Shown here piece by piece: positions 1-13,029 of a stretch of 64,000 nt of DNA (its first letter is position 1; every line of letters begins with the position of its first letter). The notes below the pieces were generated by a model. It saw only the letters and a list, made by a program, of their open reading frames with translations. It had not been told where the DNA came from and ran no database searches. Origin of the DNA: Labia minor. Its lineage: Eukaryota; Arthropoda; Insecta; Dermaptera; Spongiphoridae. The stretch is from positions 77,364,053-77,428,052 of the forward strand of contig OY720344.1 in the NCBI GenBank assembly GCA_963082975.1, given 5' to 3'. The translations under genes and the position numbers were made by a program.

Positions 1-237
1 CGTGAATATAGAAGAAGAAAGCTTGAGACAGAAACTGTTGTTACTAAAAAATGATCATTGATATACGAAAAATATTGTTTTCAAAAAACTATTTAATTAA
101 TTACTGCAAACCACGATAAATTAAGTTTAAACTGAACTTGCAAACACCGTTTGCAAGGGGTTCTCTCTCTCGTCTAGTGAATACATACGAAAATTCCCTC
201 CGAACTAAAATTCCGCCTGCACCAAAATTCCCTCCGA

Positions 238-686
238 CAAAAATTCCCTCTGTGGTTAGGATCGGAATGAAATTTTATTTTATTTAATAATTAAGCAAAT
301 TAAGAATACATTTAATAAAAAAGATAAATGTAATCACTCAAAATGATAAAAAAATTGTTTAATCATTTTTTTTTATTAAATTAAAACTAAAAATATTCTG
401 CCATCTTTTATTGCTTAATTTTTTTTAAGTAAACCTATTCAATATATATATATACATATATACATATATAATATATATATATGTATATATGTATATATAT
501 ATGTATGTTTCTTTATTATAAAAGGTTATTTTCGGGTTAATTTCACGTAGAATTAAAAAAATTTACCCATTTATTATTTATTTATTTATCATTTAAGATT
601 GATTATATTTAATGTATTCTTAATTTGCTCAATTATTAAATAAAATAAAATTTTATTCCGAGCTCCAACCTCAGAGGGAATTTTAG
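238..686. mobile_element. Short inverted-repeat element (MITE-like)
   Basis: Positions about 238-318 and 607-686 are inverted copies of one another, about 80 bp each with a few mismatches. Both arms contain the run AAAATTCCCTCTG at the outer side and TTTAATAATT-AGCAAATTAAG further in. The interior is A+T-rich and contains a TA-rich palindromic stretch near 440-505. Just left of the element (190-245) the motif AAAATTCC recurs four times, which may be a tandemly expanded terminus. No coding capacity is visible, so this is probably a non-autonomous DNA element. The superfamily is not recognised and no target duplication was identified. Confidence 0.6.
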
Positions 687-1735
687 TATGATACGTCGCC
701 TAGTTTCTAATAAAAACAAAAAAACGATGAAAAATATTATAAATTAAAAAAGAAACCAGAAATTTGTTTTGTATTCATTAGAAATACATTCCACATCCAC
801 CCCCAAAAAATATATACATACATGTCTGAATAATTTTTATTTAAAAAAAAAACATTGAAAAATATTTATTAATTTTATTTTATTTGAAAGTGAATAGCAT
901 ATGCGTTTTATGAATTAATATATATTTATATATAATTACATATATTTATTATATTAAATTTTGTATATATCCACTTTATTCAAATTGAATTAGCATTATC
1001 CGAAATAGATGTATTAATGTCATTATAAAGTTATATGTTGTATTATATCGCTTTAGATTGATATATGTATGTTTAGTAAATAAAATAATTTGTCAATTCA
1101 TTAAAAGTACAGTGGATAATTGTATAATTGTATCATTAAAAATATTTATATTTAAATTATTAATCGTCCAATATTTCTACCAATTCAAGTTTTTCTCTTG
1201 TCCTATTTAATATATTAAGAACTGTCACAAAATCAATAGGTTGCTTTCAATATTATTTTTTATTTATAATAATAATATATTTATATATAAATATTTTAAA
1301 TTCTCTATTTATGATGTAAATCATTTATTTTATTTAAATATTCAATTGATATATTAAAAGATTCTCATTTTTATATTAATGATTTATTTTCCATTACATG
1401 ATATATCTATGTGAAATATGATTTGTTTTATAGTCCTTCTATATTTTATTATTTAATTCTGAGTGTTTGAGTACTTAATTCATTCTTATATATTTTTTGC
1501 AAAATTCTTAACCTTCTCTATGGACCTTATTAATCACTTTCACTTTAGATTCAATTGACACTGTTTGAATCGTAGAGCCAATTTAAAACCTGTCAGATGT
1601 GTTACGATCATAAATTAATAAAATCTTTTATAATAGTTTATCCCTTGGTTATCAGGCGCGAATTGATTGTTGTCTATTTTGAAATAACCATTAATTCATT
1701 CAGATTTAAATAAATAATAACAAAATAAACAACGA
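687..1735. other. Gene-free A+T-rich stretch
   Basis: I see no coding region, RNA or structured repeat here. It consists of A+T-rich DNA with short homopolymer runs. Confidence 0.6.
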
Positions 1736-2267
1736 TAATTATTCAGGTAAACGCATTTTCGTGGATTTGGATAATACTTTACCTGTGGGTTCTCCTTTTG
1801 TAATTCTAAATAAACTTTTCTCATTAAATTTTTTTGGGCCTCTTCTAGTTTACGAGATAAAAATTATTAAAATTTGCATATAAATCCATTGATATTCTAT
1901 TTGGCTAGAATGTTTTATCCGTTTGAGTATCAGATTATAAGTTGGGTTGGAATTTATGAAAATTAAAAAATTAATTAATTAATTTTTCTATATCCAAACC
2001 GATCTTATAAAAACCGAAAATTAGTGAATAATAGAATAAATGAATAATTAGTGAATTATTTATTAGTCAATAAAATATTACTTAATGGCACATTTTGAGG
2101 TTCATAACTAATCTGTCAAACTTAAAAAATCTTTATTTTAATATTTTTTATCTCGAAAACTAGAGGCCCAAAAAAGTTTAATAAGAAAAGTTTATTTGGA
2201 ATTGTAAAAGGAACCTACTGGTAAAGTATTATCTAAATCCACGAAAATACGTTTACCTGAATAATTA
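1736..2267. mobile_element. MITE-like element with ~135-bp inverted arms
   Basis: Positions about 1736-1871 and 2134-2267 are inverted copies with scattered mismatches. Outer ends read TAATTATTCAGGTAAACG, and both arms share GTGGATTT and TTTTTTGGGCCTC. The spacer contains a small palindrome of TTAA units near 1965-1988. There is no open reading frame. This is best explained as a foldback or MITE-type non-autonomous DNA element whose mismatches show some age. It lies directly upstream of the LINE fragment. Confidence 0.65.
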
Positions 2268-2394
2268 CCTAAACAAAAATTAAAAGTCATGTAAAAAGTG
2301 AAAAAAATTAACTTTAAATTTATTGGATTTAATTGTTTCCTTTATACTAATAGATATAAATAAAATTAAAAATTATATTATTTTAAGTTATAGT

Positions 2395-3239
2395 AAAATA
2401 TTAAAACAAGGAGACGCATTATCACCAATTTTATTTAATTTAGTTCTGGAATATGTAATTAGACAAATTGGAGAGAGGTCAAACGGAATCGAATTAAACA
2501 AAAAAATTCAAGTATTAGGTTACGCAGACGACTTAAATATAATAGGAGATTCGGCAATTGCAATTAAAGATAGTGTAGAAAAATCAATCGAAGCAGGAAA
2601 AGAGGTGGGACTAGAAATTAATAAGGCTAAGACAAAGTATTTAGTAACAGAGAGGAATAGTATTAACACACAAAATCTTAATATACAAGATATAGAATTT
2701 GAAAATGTAGAAAAATTTAAATACTTAGGTCTGAAATAACGAAAGATAATAATATTCGAGATGAGTTTAAAGCTAGGTTACAATCGGGAAACCGGTTGTA
2801 TTATATGGATGTGAGGCATGGTCTATGACCTTAGGTGACGAGAGTAGATTTAGAATATTTGAGAATAGGATTCTTTGCAGAATTTATGGGCAAAAGAAAG
2901 ATGAAGTCACCGGGGAATGGCGAAGATTGTATAACGACCTCTATGCATATCCAGATATAGTTAGTTAGAATTATAAAATCGAGAAGGCTGCAGTGGGCAG
3001 GATACGTGGCTAGAATGGGAGAAGATAGAATGGCAAAAAATATAATGGTAGGGAGACCGAGTGGGAAACGTCCACTTGGAAGGACACGGTGCGTAGATAA
3101 TGTGGGAAAGGATGTAAGAGAGATGGGAGAGGATAGGAACTGGAAGGTTGTGGCTCAGAATAGGAATACTTGGAGGGGTGTGGTTGTTGCGGCCAAGTAC
3201 TTTCGAGTTTCGAAGAGTCACAAAGATAGAGATAGATAG
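2395..3239 (+). pseudogene. Decayed LINE: C-terminal half of reverse transcriptase plus 3' region
   Basis: The frame opening near 2395 encodes the reverse transcriptase motifs KQGDALSPILFN (from about 2404) and LGYADDLNIIG (catalytic YADD at 2521-2532), then a run ending KYLGLK at a stop at 2737-2739. After an internal deletion the coding resumes in other frames near 2795: VVLYGCEAWSM, then RIYGQKKDEVTGEWRRL, then SRRLQWAGYVARMGEDR and GRPSGKRPLGR, ending about 3239 in a GATA-rich tail. This order is typical of the RT palm, thumb and C-terminal region of one family of arthropod non-LTR retrotransposons; I do not assign the clade. The 5' end is truncated. Frameshifts, the deletion and stop codons make it non-functional. 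A sister copy lies on the minus strand at 55,447-60,900. Confidence 0.88.
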
Positions 3240-4902
3240 ATAGTAAAATATATAATATATTATTTATTATAATTCATTTAAATACCAAATGAAATACTTT
3301 TGAATGTTTTTTATTTTTAATAAATTAAAAGAATAGAATATTTTTAACTTAAAACTAATTTATTATTAATATTATTATTTTATTATTAAAATAGAACTTT
3401 ATCCACTTAACAAAATAAAAATTCAATAAAATTATTTATTTCAATTTCTCTTTTACTAATTTATTACTTAAATGAGTTGTTTAACTAGATTATGAACATT
3501 CATTCTTTGAATCATAATCATAAATTAATCAACTGATTTCTGATTAATACTTCACACCAGTTAAACTATTTACCTCTCCACGTTTCTAATAATATTATAA
3601 TGTATATTTATGTCTAAATATAATAATAATTGTGTACAGCCTAAAGGTATAGATATAACAACGCGAAAATTGAATAATATATTCGCAAAAATTGCATTAT
3701 CTAATATAATAAGAAAAAAATTATATTTTATACAATGGTCAAGTATTTTATATTAATTATTACTGTTTTTTTCAGATCCATTCTACTTATATTTAATGAG
3801 GTGTATTATTTAAATAAATTATTTTTATAAATTTTATTTTTAAAATCTAAAAGTATTTGACTTGAGATGAATTCCTGAAGGCGATTTTATTTTTCTACCT
3901 TCCTGTCACCTCCCAAGACTTTCGGGGCACTTAGTAGGATAATTTTTCCAAATTTTATCCCTTCCATTCTAGATCGTGGTGGCGTCATTCCCGGCCAAAG
4001 GTTAAGTCCTATTTTTTCTACTCCTCTCTCCAGGAATGATTGCCGTTAACGCCTTAAATTAGTGAAATGATTGGATAGAAAATTTACGCTACGGAATGAA
4101 GATATAAAAACTCCACTGAATCTTTATTTCACTCAAATTCTTGAAAATTCGCATCAAATTAGAAAGTTTTTTTTTAATATATATTTTTAAATGCCCAGTT
4201 TAAAACATTTACTGACAGGTAAAATATATAACCTTTTACCTATCTTTAAACTATCAATAAATAAATGCAATCTTCTCATAATTCTTTAATTTTTTTCCAC
4301 ACTTAGCATTAAAAAAACACCGATTAACGAAGAGAATATTTCACATACATCAAGAAATAATTACTAATACCGCTTGAATTATTAATAATTAAATTTTGCT
4401 AGGATAAAATATATTATTTATTATATATATATATATACCTATATAAAGAGTGAAAGAAATTTGGCATTTTTTGTAATTATTAGTTTCTAAAATTTTTATG
4501 ACATTATTATCAACTAAAAAAAATTAAAAATATTAATAGATTAATAAATTTATTGAATTAAAAAATAATGAAATTTAATTTAATTAATTTACTCAATTCA
4601 TTTTATTATTATATTTTACATAGATATGTCGTAAAACAGTTTTTAGGTGTGATGATTTCAGCCCTGAAGATGGTTTTAACCAAGATTGAAACGTCAGTGT
4701 AGTGGGCATTGAATAGATAAAATAATACAGCTTTTCTTCTAATTTCTAATTCATCTATTATATTTTTCATTTTAAAAAATAGACAAACTAGTCGACCTTT
4801 AAAATGAATAAAAATCCCAGAGTTTTTCAAATATTTCACCCTAGATATAACTTAGAAGTCTTGAATAATTGAAATTGAAACTCAAATAATTTTAAAGCAT
4901 AT
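3240..4902. other. Gene-free stretch, slight composition island at 3860-4110
   Basis: This stretch is A+T-rich with no coding region. About 3860-4110 is more balanced in composition but has no open frame of note. Near 4660-4700 there is a CTGAAGA ... GAAACGTC arrangement, described in its own entry. Confidence 0.5.
4664..4695 (+). other. Hammerhead-like motif remnant (weak)
   Basis: CTGAAGA at 4664-4670 fits the hammerhead core CUGANGA. It is followed by the self-complementary TGGTTTTAACCA (4671-4682) as a possible stem II and by GAAACGTC at 4688-4695. Five extra bases separate the stem from GAAA, and I could not find a convincing stem I. Hammerhead motifs of this kind occur in Penelope-like retroelements. 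If real, this is a decayed copy; coincidence is quite possible. Confidence 0.2.
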
Positions 4903-5677
4903 ATATATATATATTATAATTTAATCTGAAAAATATAATATATTTAATTTTCAACATTCAGAACATTTCTTTTAATAAATCCCATATATATTTATCATAT
5001 ATAATGATTTTATCATATAAAAAAAATGAAGAGGAGAGTTGATGGATAACCTTTATCAATTGACAAGTGTTAAATCCAAGTTTGTTGGTCTTTATGAGTA
5101 TTGGAATAAATACAATCGATTGAACAACAAACAGGCAATTAAATTGACGCTGAAAAGAATAAAAGGTAGAGAAAAATTGAACCGATTTATATGTTACACA
5201 TATATATATATTGTTCAATAATAACGTGGAGGCTGAAACGAGATAAACGGAGAAGGTGGCTAAACAAACTGCTTCTTTGAAGGCAGTCAAACAAAACCGC
5301 TTTTTTAAACCCGACATTTGATTTTAATCGATTTGAAGGGACGGTCATCGCGAAAATTTCATCATTATATTAAAATACAATTCAGATGTTATTAATAAAA
5401 AGAAATATAATATGATTAAAAGAGTTACAATTAAAGTCATGGATATTATGCATTTTTTTTAATATATTTGTTGTTCAATCGATTGTATTTATTCCAATAC
5501 TCATAAAGACCAACAAACTTGGATTTAACACTTGTCAATTGATAAAGGTTATCCATCAACTCTCCTCTTCATTTTTTTTATATGATAAAATCATTATATA
5601 TGATAAATATATATGGGATTTATTAAAAGAAATGTTCTAAATGTTGAAAATTAAATATATTATATTTTTCAGATTAA

Positions 5678-5695
<18 letters not shown>
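4903..5695. repeat. Near-perfect 229-bp inverted repeat with 335-bp spacer
   Basis: Positions 4903-5131 and 5467-5695 are reverse complements. Reading base by base I found a single difference (a C/T in the sequence beside AGAACATTTC). The spacer at 5132-5466 is not repeated. Both outer ends lie in TA dinucleotide runs. Small open frames on both strands of the arms are shadows of one another and not convincing genes. Transcription through it would give a long hairpin RNA. It could be a young foldback element, a recent inverted duplication primed at the TA runs, or an assembly fold-back. Confidence 0.9.

Positions 5696-5720
<25 letters not shown>
5684..5720. repeat. TA microsatellite
   Basis: An almost pure TA dinucleotide run begins inside the end of the right arm of the inverted repeat and continues beyond it. 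Confidence 0.95.
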
Positions 5721-5724
<4 letters not shown>

Positions 5725-5953
5725 GAATGAGTATCTAATTACATTATTATTTTATAATATTTTAAATGAATGTTTACTAAAATTAAATCATAATTTGATT
5801 CGAAATATTTGGGGTAGTTTCAATTAATTATTTATTTGCTTTAAGCCAATTCGATAATTACAAAATTATCTGTGAGGCTATAATATTTGCTTCAATTTAT
5901 CATCATATTACAATACAATCAATAGCTGATTAAAATTTGATTGATATTAATGA

Positions 5954-5957
<4 letters not shown>

Positions 5958-5994
<37 letters not shown>
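5958..5994. repeat. TA microsatellite
   Basis: Pure TA dinucleotide run of about 37 bases. Confidence 0.95.
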
Positions 5995-5996
<2 letters not shown>

Positions 5997-8900
5997 ATAA
6001 CAACTCAAAAGATGATAATATTAATCCTTAGCAATGGTGTAAGTACCGAAATGGGCATTAAAAATTATAAATTCAAACAACATCAATTTAAATTTGAATT
6101 ATACTTATTCAATTGATTGTGTTTAATATTAATTTTTACTTATTAGCTAATAAATAATATGTACTCATATATTTATAATATTCACATATAATCTAAAATC
6201 TATTATTAATTTAATACTTAATTTCACTTTGATTGAATTTATTTTATTCTTAACTCATGTTAACAGCCATGTTAATATAAATTGTAAAAAATAATTTATT
6301 GATCTTTACTAAAAATAAAAATGAATAAGAAATGAATTTAACACATAATATCTTTAAAGGATACAGACAATTATTAAGTACTTTTCATTTATTTTATAAA
6401 GATACTGTGGTAATTATTTCATTGCCAATAATATCAATTTTAACCCACATGCTTATAAAATAAATGTATATTATTGCACACGCGTAGAAAGTATGCATCA
6501 TACAATCTATTGAATTTAAAATAATGTTCGATAGGCAGTTTCCTCCCCTCTCTATCTAATCTCAGATAAGATTATCCATTAGAGGTAAGTAGATCTGATA
6601 AGACACTATTTTAATAGAACAAGTGTCATACCTTAATCTGGCTTTCCTTCCTGTTGCGGAGTCTTTAAGCGAGTTTCTAGAAATTGATAGAGAATGTCAT
6701 GTCGAATCGCTATGATCCTATTACGAACCAGTTAAGATATGATAAGAAGATTTTGCTTAGTTTATTGTTTCACCTGATTCGACTAGATATTCCTCTTAGT
6801 AATTTTTTTTTTTACTTAAAGTTGTATTGCCATCATTAGAAAGCTTTGTTTGGCACGTTGAGATGAAACCGTTGCCAATTCCAATCTCCACCTTCAATTA
6901 CAAAAGAAGTGAAACCACAACAAAATGGTGTAAACACCTCCAGAATCATAAAATATATCCATAATTGTTTTTATCACACATTTCATACTAAATACTATTG
7001 GTATACTTCTAAAATAGTAAAATATAATTATTACCCCACATATATTTTTGTTCATGTAACTCATGAACATCATTAAGAAATAATCTTATATTAAATTTTA
7101 AGGGGATATTATTTTTAATAAAAAGGGATGAGTTTTTCTTGAAGATGCCAATATCTTAATCAAAGAAGCTTCGAAATCAGTTTTATGATAAAAAAAATTC
7201 ATCAAGATAATTCGCTATTTTTATTAGAAATGGCAAAGATTTTGTGATTATCTATCATATTTAAATCTAAAGAATTTTTGCTAAAGATTGAGATATTTTA
7301 AATTAAAGGAAGCATCTCAATTTGCTTATAAAAAGTCTAGACATTTTTTTTTTGTTTAAAAATAAATTTCAAACTATTTACTAGAATAATTTGCACAAAG
7401 AAAAGAGCTAGTAACAAAGATCAAATAATTTCTATTCTCCGAAATAGATCAGCACATAATATAATGTGTTTTACTATATGAACTAAAGATAGCTTATGTG
7501 ATGACTCGAAGAAACCTCTAGACATAAATGTATCGCTTCACTGCATCTTATTATAATGAGGTTTGTCCCAAGGCTATCTATCGAAAATATCCGGTAAAAA
7601 AAACACAAAAAGAAGCGCTGATCCGAGACCATCTTTGGATAATTTCTTCTTCTTCTTTTTTTATTGATTTGAAAAGAACATTGATCATTCTTTCACTTTG
7701 CTTAAGAAAATATAATTTATATAATTTCAAAGTTCAATTAATACACATCATTAAAAATTTTACAAACAACAATCATCTGAAAGTAAGATTCTGTAAATGT
7801 ATTAAATATTAATAATAAACAACAATCCGTAATAAATAATTGTTAATAAAAATAAATTTATGATTTTGTAAATTTGACACCTTGTAAATCTTTAGATCTT
7901 ATCTAAGATTCTAATATATTATAATGATTGGCAAATATATACCTTAAAGATTATATTCATAAATTATTTTACAATTCAATAAAGGATCAATATATTGACT
8001 TAGTAAAACTTATTCTCTTCCATTATTAGCCAGAATATAAGTATTTGTTGGGGTTTTTATTCTAAAAGATTCTTCACTGATAAAATCATGATACTTCATA
8101 TAAATAACAGATTGTCAAGTTGTGAAGACTACTTCTGAATTATAGACTATATCTTGTTTGATATTTGTATACAATATTTCAAATTGTCAAAATTATAAAA
8201 TTAAAGTTCATTAATAACTAATAGTCTTGAAATTAAGGAAAGTTGACTGATTTTATCAACTCCAAACTTATTTGTTTAACAATTTTTTTTTTTTTTTAAT
8301 TTTTTATTAAATACATATTGAATTGTTAAAGGGGTGGATGGACACTCCCAAACAATTCCTAGTATTTCATGATTAATTTTTTTATGACTGTTTCTTAGAA
8401 AATTATAAACCTTCATGTTTCAAAATGTCATAATGAAAGATTAATGTCAAATCATTTCTCTTTCTAAGTGATCTGATAATTCTTTTCTAGTTACCCATCT
8501 GTTCAGAAGTTCAGATGAAATCTTTGATTGAATTTTATTTTATTTATTTATTATCATTATTATTATTTTTTTTTTTTATTTTTTTTAATAGTGATTTACT
8601 TTTTTAATGATTACAATCGATTGTCATGATGAATGGTAGCGGCTCTTGTATCCCCAGCATGTCTATTCTCCCCTTCCCTTTCTTTCTCTCCTTCTGAAAA
8701 GCCCACCCTGAATTCGTTTTGCTGATTTCCCTTTGCCTTGACTCCCGAGCTACACACATCTACTTGCCCAGTCAAGATTGCCTCAATGAAATAAATTTAT
8801 GATTTTTTTCCTTTTGGCCGACTCGTCTGGTGCTTGAACGCGATTTATCTGCGAGAGATCGAGATTTATCGAGATATCAGCCAAGTCGAGGTCGGCTCAT

Positions 8901-9406
8901 TGTCTCGAAACCAGAGCAATGGCCAGCATTGCTTTTATATCTTTCCAATTTTTTTTTTTTTTCATTTTCCTTTTTCTTCCTCTTCTTCTTCTATCTTTAT
9001 AACGTTATTTACCTACCATCTCGTTCCACTTTAAAGACAATAAGTTGCGTTTTGATTTTTATAATTGGTTTTTCATCAATAACAGCCAAGCGAATGGATC
9101 TTTAACGGCCATGACACTTGCATCTCGGGAGATTTGAATGCACTTAAAACATTTATATGCTAATCACCTTCTGCACATACAATCTAATTCCCAAAAGGAA
9201 TTGTCCTAGAAGGTATTCACATTAATTAACCATCAAACAAATTTTATCGATACACATATCACAATATCATTGTAATCACATATATGACCTTATCTTAATA
9301 TGTAAATCAATTCACCTAGATCAATATTAAACAGAAAATTACAATATATCGATTTTTATCTAAATATAAAATAAAAATAAAATAAGTCTAAATATTTGTA
9401 TATATT

Positions 9407-9409
<3 letters not shown>
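5995..9409. other. Gene-free stretch with composition islands
   Basis: No coding region is supported. Two islands of more balanced base composition stand out: about 6480-6800, containing clustered GATA-type motifs, and about 8630-8945, rich in CTCG/TCGAG words. The open frames through 8830-9105 are interrupted by long T runs and resemble no family. Islands like these can be conserved regulatory DNA or worn transposons, and sequence alone does not decide. Confidence 0.45.
6561..6602. promoter_or_regulatory. Cluster of GATA-type motifs (possible enhancer)
   Basis: Within about 40 bases lie CAGATAAG (from 6563), its opposite-strand form TTATC (6572-6576) and CTGATAAG (6595-6602). These match the WGATAR consensus of GATA transcription factors. 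The surrounding 6480-6800 island has higher sequence complexity than its flanks. Regulatory function is inferred only. Confidence 0.3.

Positions 9410-9439
<30 letters not shown>
9410..9439. repeat. TA microsatellite
   Basis: TA dinucleotide run of about 30 bases. Confidence 0.9.
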
Positions 9440-9443
<4 letters not shown>

Positions 9444-12400
9444 TTCTATTTAATTTATAAATATTGTAATTATTTTTTTGTATATGGGTGGATTTGGCAC
9501 GGGAAAATTTAAGAAAAAGAAGGGTTGGTCTCATATGTGTAATGACAAATGTGGACTTTGAATCGGCGTGAACTGACCTGGAGATCTAGACAAAAAAAAA
9601 GATTTATAGATTTAGATTTTCTTAAAAATTATTTTTGAATATAAAATAGTATATAAAAAAATTTTAGATAAAGATGATTCATTAAAAATTATAAAAAAAC
9701 CAATTCTGGTTAAAAAAACAATTTTTTTAAATTGTAGAAAAAAATAAAAAAACAAACAAAACAATCCTTTTTGGAAAACAATATATTTTTTATACTGTAG
9801 CCGGTCCTTTCGTAGGAGATAGCCCGTGGACGACCGAGTGTAGTGGTGGTCCTTTTTCTCTTCCAGAAAAGTCCGTCTTCTCTCGATGGTAGCCCACGAA
9901 CGAATGACCTTGTTTGACTTTTTTACAACTCTTTCAGGGGAATCCTCTTTCAATAATCCTTTCCATTGAAAATACATTTATTTAATAAATTTTATTTTTA
10001 AAAGATTAAGGATATTTTTGGAATATCATTACAATATGTATTTCTAAGAGATTTTTCTTCCCAAACATATATATATAATTTTTGTTAGCAATTTTATATT
10101 TGTTAGCATAATAATTTAAGTAATTTAGATGTAAATTTATTCAATATTATTTTAAACCAAGTCTAGGAATGTTATTTCGATTGTGAAATTATTTTTACTA
10201 TTAAATAAGCGATTAATAAGTAAATAGGTTTTATATTCATATAATTTCGGAATATTTGGTAACTTTAATTCCGGTTTATTTAAATGAAATAGATACAAAT
10301 AAAAAAATAAAAGTATATTAATTTATTTGATAACTATTGAGAAACTAGGTTATATATATATTTGACTTAGAATGGTTAAAATATATCTATACTAACTTAT
10401 ATCCCTCCTGTTATCCAACTCTCAAACCACCTCCATTCAATGTCTATCTTTTCCCAATTCCCTTAAATATTTACCTTTATAATGTCAATCAACCGCGTTC
10501 TCTTTATCTACATTAACTTTATAATAGATAAAAAAAGATAAAAATTTATTAAAAGATGAAAATTGGTTACCCAAAGTTAATTTTTATGATCAATATTTAT
10601 ATTAATGTATATTATATTGATATATATTTATATATATTAATACTATATAAAATATCTCTAAATCTAGGAATTTAATGATTCTATAAAACCTGGAAATAAT
10701 AATTTTCTTATAAATTATACATTCTTTTAATAATTATTTAAAATTTTGTATAATAAAATAATATCTGCCGGTAAATATTAAATAGTTTAAATCAAATTAA
10801 TAATTCTTTCTTGTTCAAATTATCTCTTCACCTATTCAATTGAATATACAATGACAAGAAAAAAGAAAATAAAAAAAATAATAATTCGTTGAAGATTCTA
10901 AAAGAAAATTAGCAATGGAATGAATTAAAATGCCCCGAAGGGGTTTAAACTGTGTGCCCCTTCTGAGAGTATAGAAGAAGTTGCATTTAGCTCAGTAAGA
11001 GTCAATTGCTTGGGATAATTGATGACCGCCATCTGCCCTAACCTCTCTCTCGCTCTTGGAGCATGCAAAACGGTACGGAACTTGAGCCTTATCCAGGCCT
11101 GGATCAACACACACACCGACACACATTTACAAAGACAGACAACACGTTTTACATGGTCGATTACATTGGCGGCCGCCTACACACATATTGTCCACACACT
11201 CGGTTCGATTAATCACCTAACGGCCATCATTAATTGAAGCACTATTACCATTTTAATAGTAAACAATTAACATAAACTACTAATAAACCGTGGAATTACC
11301 CTTAAATATCTTATCTATCATAGGGCAATATATTAAATTAATAATTATATTAAAATAATAATTGTAGAGAGTTATCGACCTTGTGTATGTTAAAAAAATA
11401 TATATATGATTGAGATGGAAGTATCATTATTTTTTAAATTTTAATCATGAATATATATAATATATATATATAATATGATCAAACTCTTAACTACCAAAAC
11501 ATATTTCTTATTTTAACTAATTTGGATTAAATTCAAATTTTAATTTTACTTTTTTTCTTTTTGTTTTAGGTAAGTTAATAGAAAAATTAAGAAGACGATA
11601 CGACTACGATACAGTAAGCTTTTAAACAAATTTTATTTCTTAGTTGTTTTTTATTATAATTTGGAAAAAATAATGAAAATATATTCTTCGATTTATAAAT
11701 TCAATTCTTTCTTTTTTTTATTTATAATATTTATTTTATAAAAACTTTTTTTTTTAAAATCAGATAATTTATAGAAATAGAGTTAGATTTTGATATATAA
11801 TTATTTTATTTCTAGATGTTAAATTGAATGACAACATCGGATCAATAAATTATAATTAATTATATATATATATAATATATATAGGAAAAGACTAAAACTT
11901 AAAATTTAGAAGTACATGCATTTTTACTTTTCAAAATTTCCCCTATATCCATCAATTTTTGATTTGCTATTCTTTTGGTGTATATCTACTAATTATATTT
12001 ATTATTTATTTATATTGAAGAATAAATTTTAATAGAAAAAATAAAATATTGCATTCAAAATGAAAAATAATAAGAGCAGTAGTTAGTTTTAATTGTAGAA
12101 TTATTTTTTATGTTTTTTAGGGTTATGGTGACTATGCTTAATCAATTTCATATTGGTGAAGTTTGATATGTATAATAAGTAATGTTAAAAATTAAAAGGA
12201 TTATTGAAAGAAAAAATATATCTTTAACTTAAAACTTATAGTGATCTGTAGGGATTATTTATCTACGAATTTTAATTTTTATATTTTCACAGAAAATAAC
12301 TTCAATTTACATTAAATATCAAAGTTTATTCCTACTCAGAGAGGGTGGTATATTAAAATAATAATGGTGGGGAGGGGGATGGAGGGTATTGGAGTTTAGT

Positions 12401-13029
12401 CGTAGATACGATTGGAGAGCAGGAAGTGTGCTGCTGGGAAAAGTGTGCTGAGTGGGAGGCCAGCGGCGTTCACTCGCGTGCTCAGTCACGTGCCGACATT
12501 AGGCATTAGCAGCGCTCAATTCTCAATTCCCTCGATTTCTTGATCGGAATCGCGCGTGCCATCTTCTCTGGCATCGAAATTCCCACAGAACAAGCCGAAA
12601 CAAATGTTACACTTAAATTGAAAGATCGCTATTCTATCGTCTCCTTGGATTTATTTCTGTCCATTGAACTATAAAATAGTATATTAAATGTATAATTTAT
12701 TACCAAGATATATATTTAGAACCAATTATCAATAGATAAATTATATTTATAACTTTTTTTTATTTGATTATAATAATTATTCATTTTAAATTTATTACTA
12801 ATGAATAAATTATGATTATTATAAAAGTTCATTAATATTTTTAATAATATAATACAAATTTATCCATTTATATTGTATTTTATATTTAAAAATTTGAAAT
12901 GATTTAACAATTAATTTTTATTTTAATTTATTATTGGCTCTAGGGATCTAAGCCCATATTAGTGAGTTTATGCATTTACTTATTTTGACTCCATCCTATT
13001 AAAGATTATTATAATATAAATTTATTTGT
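9440..13029. other. Gene-free stretch with three composition islands
   Basis: No gene is supported. More balanced islands occur at about 9785-9960, 10,925-11,235 and 12,370-12,610. The last contains CACGTG and TCGCGTG words and is the most G+C-rich of the three. Short open frames in the islands overlap on opposite strands and match no family I recognise. Near 12,935-13,010 (minus) there is a faint tRNA-like box pair beside the clearer copy that follows. Confidence 0.45.

Noticed and set aside
4958-5317. 119-codon minus-strand frame over the large inverted repeat
   Set aside because: It runs through the palindrome arm and spacer, and the arm's reverse copy gives a different frame; no domain is visible.
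8830-9105. 91- and 66-codon overlapping frames
   Set aside because: Both depend on translation of a long T run (poly-Phe/Ser) and overlap one another.
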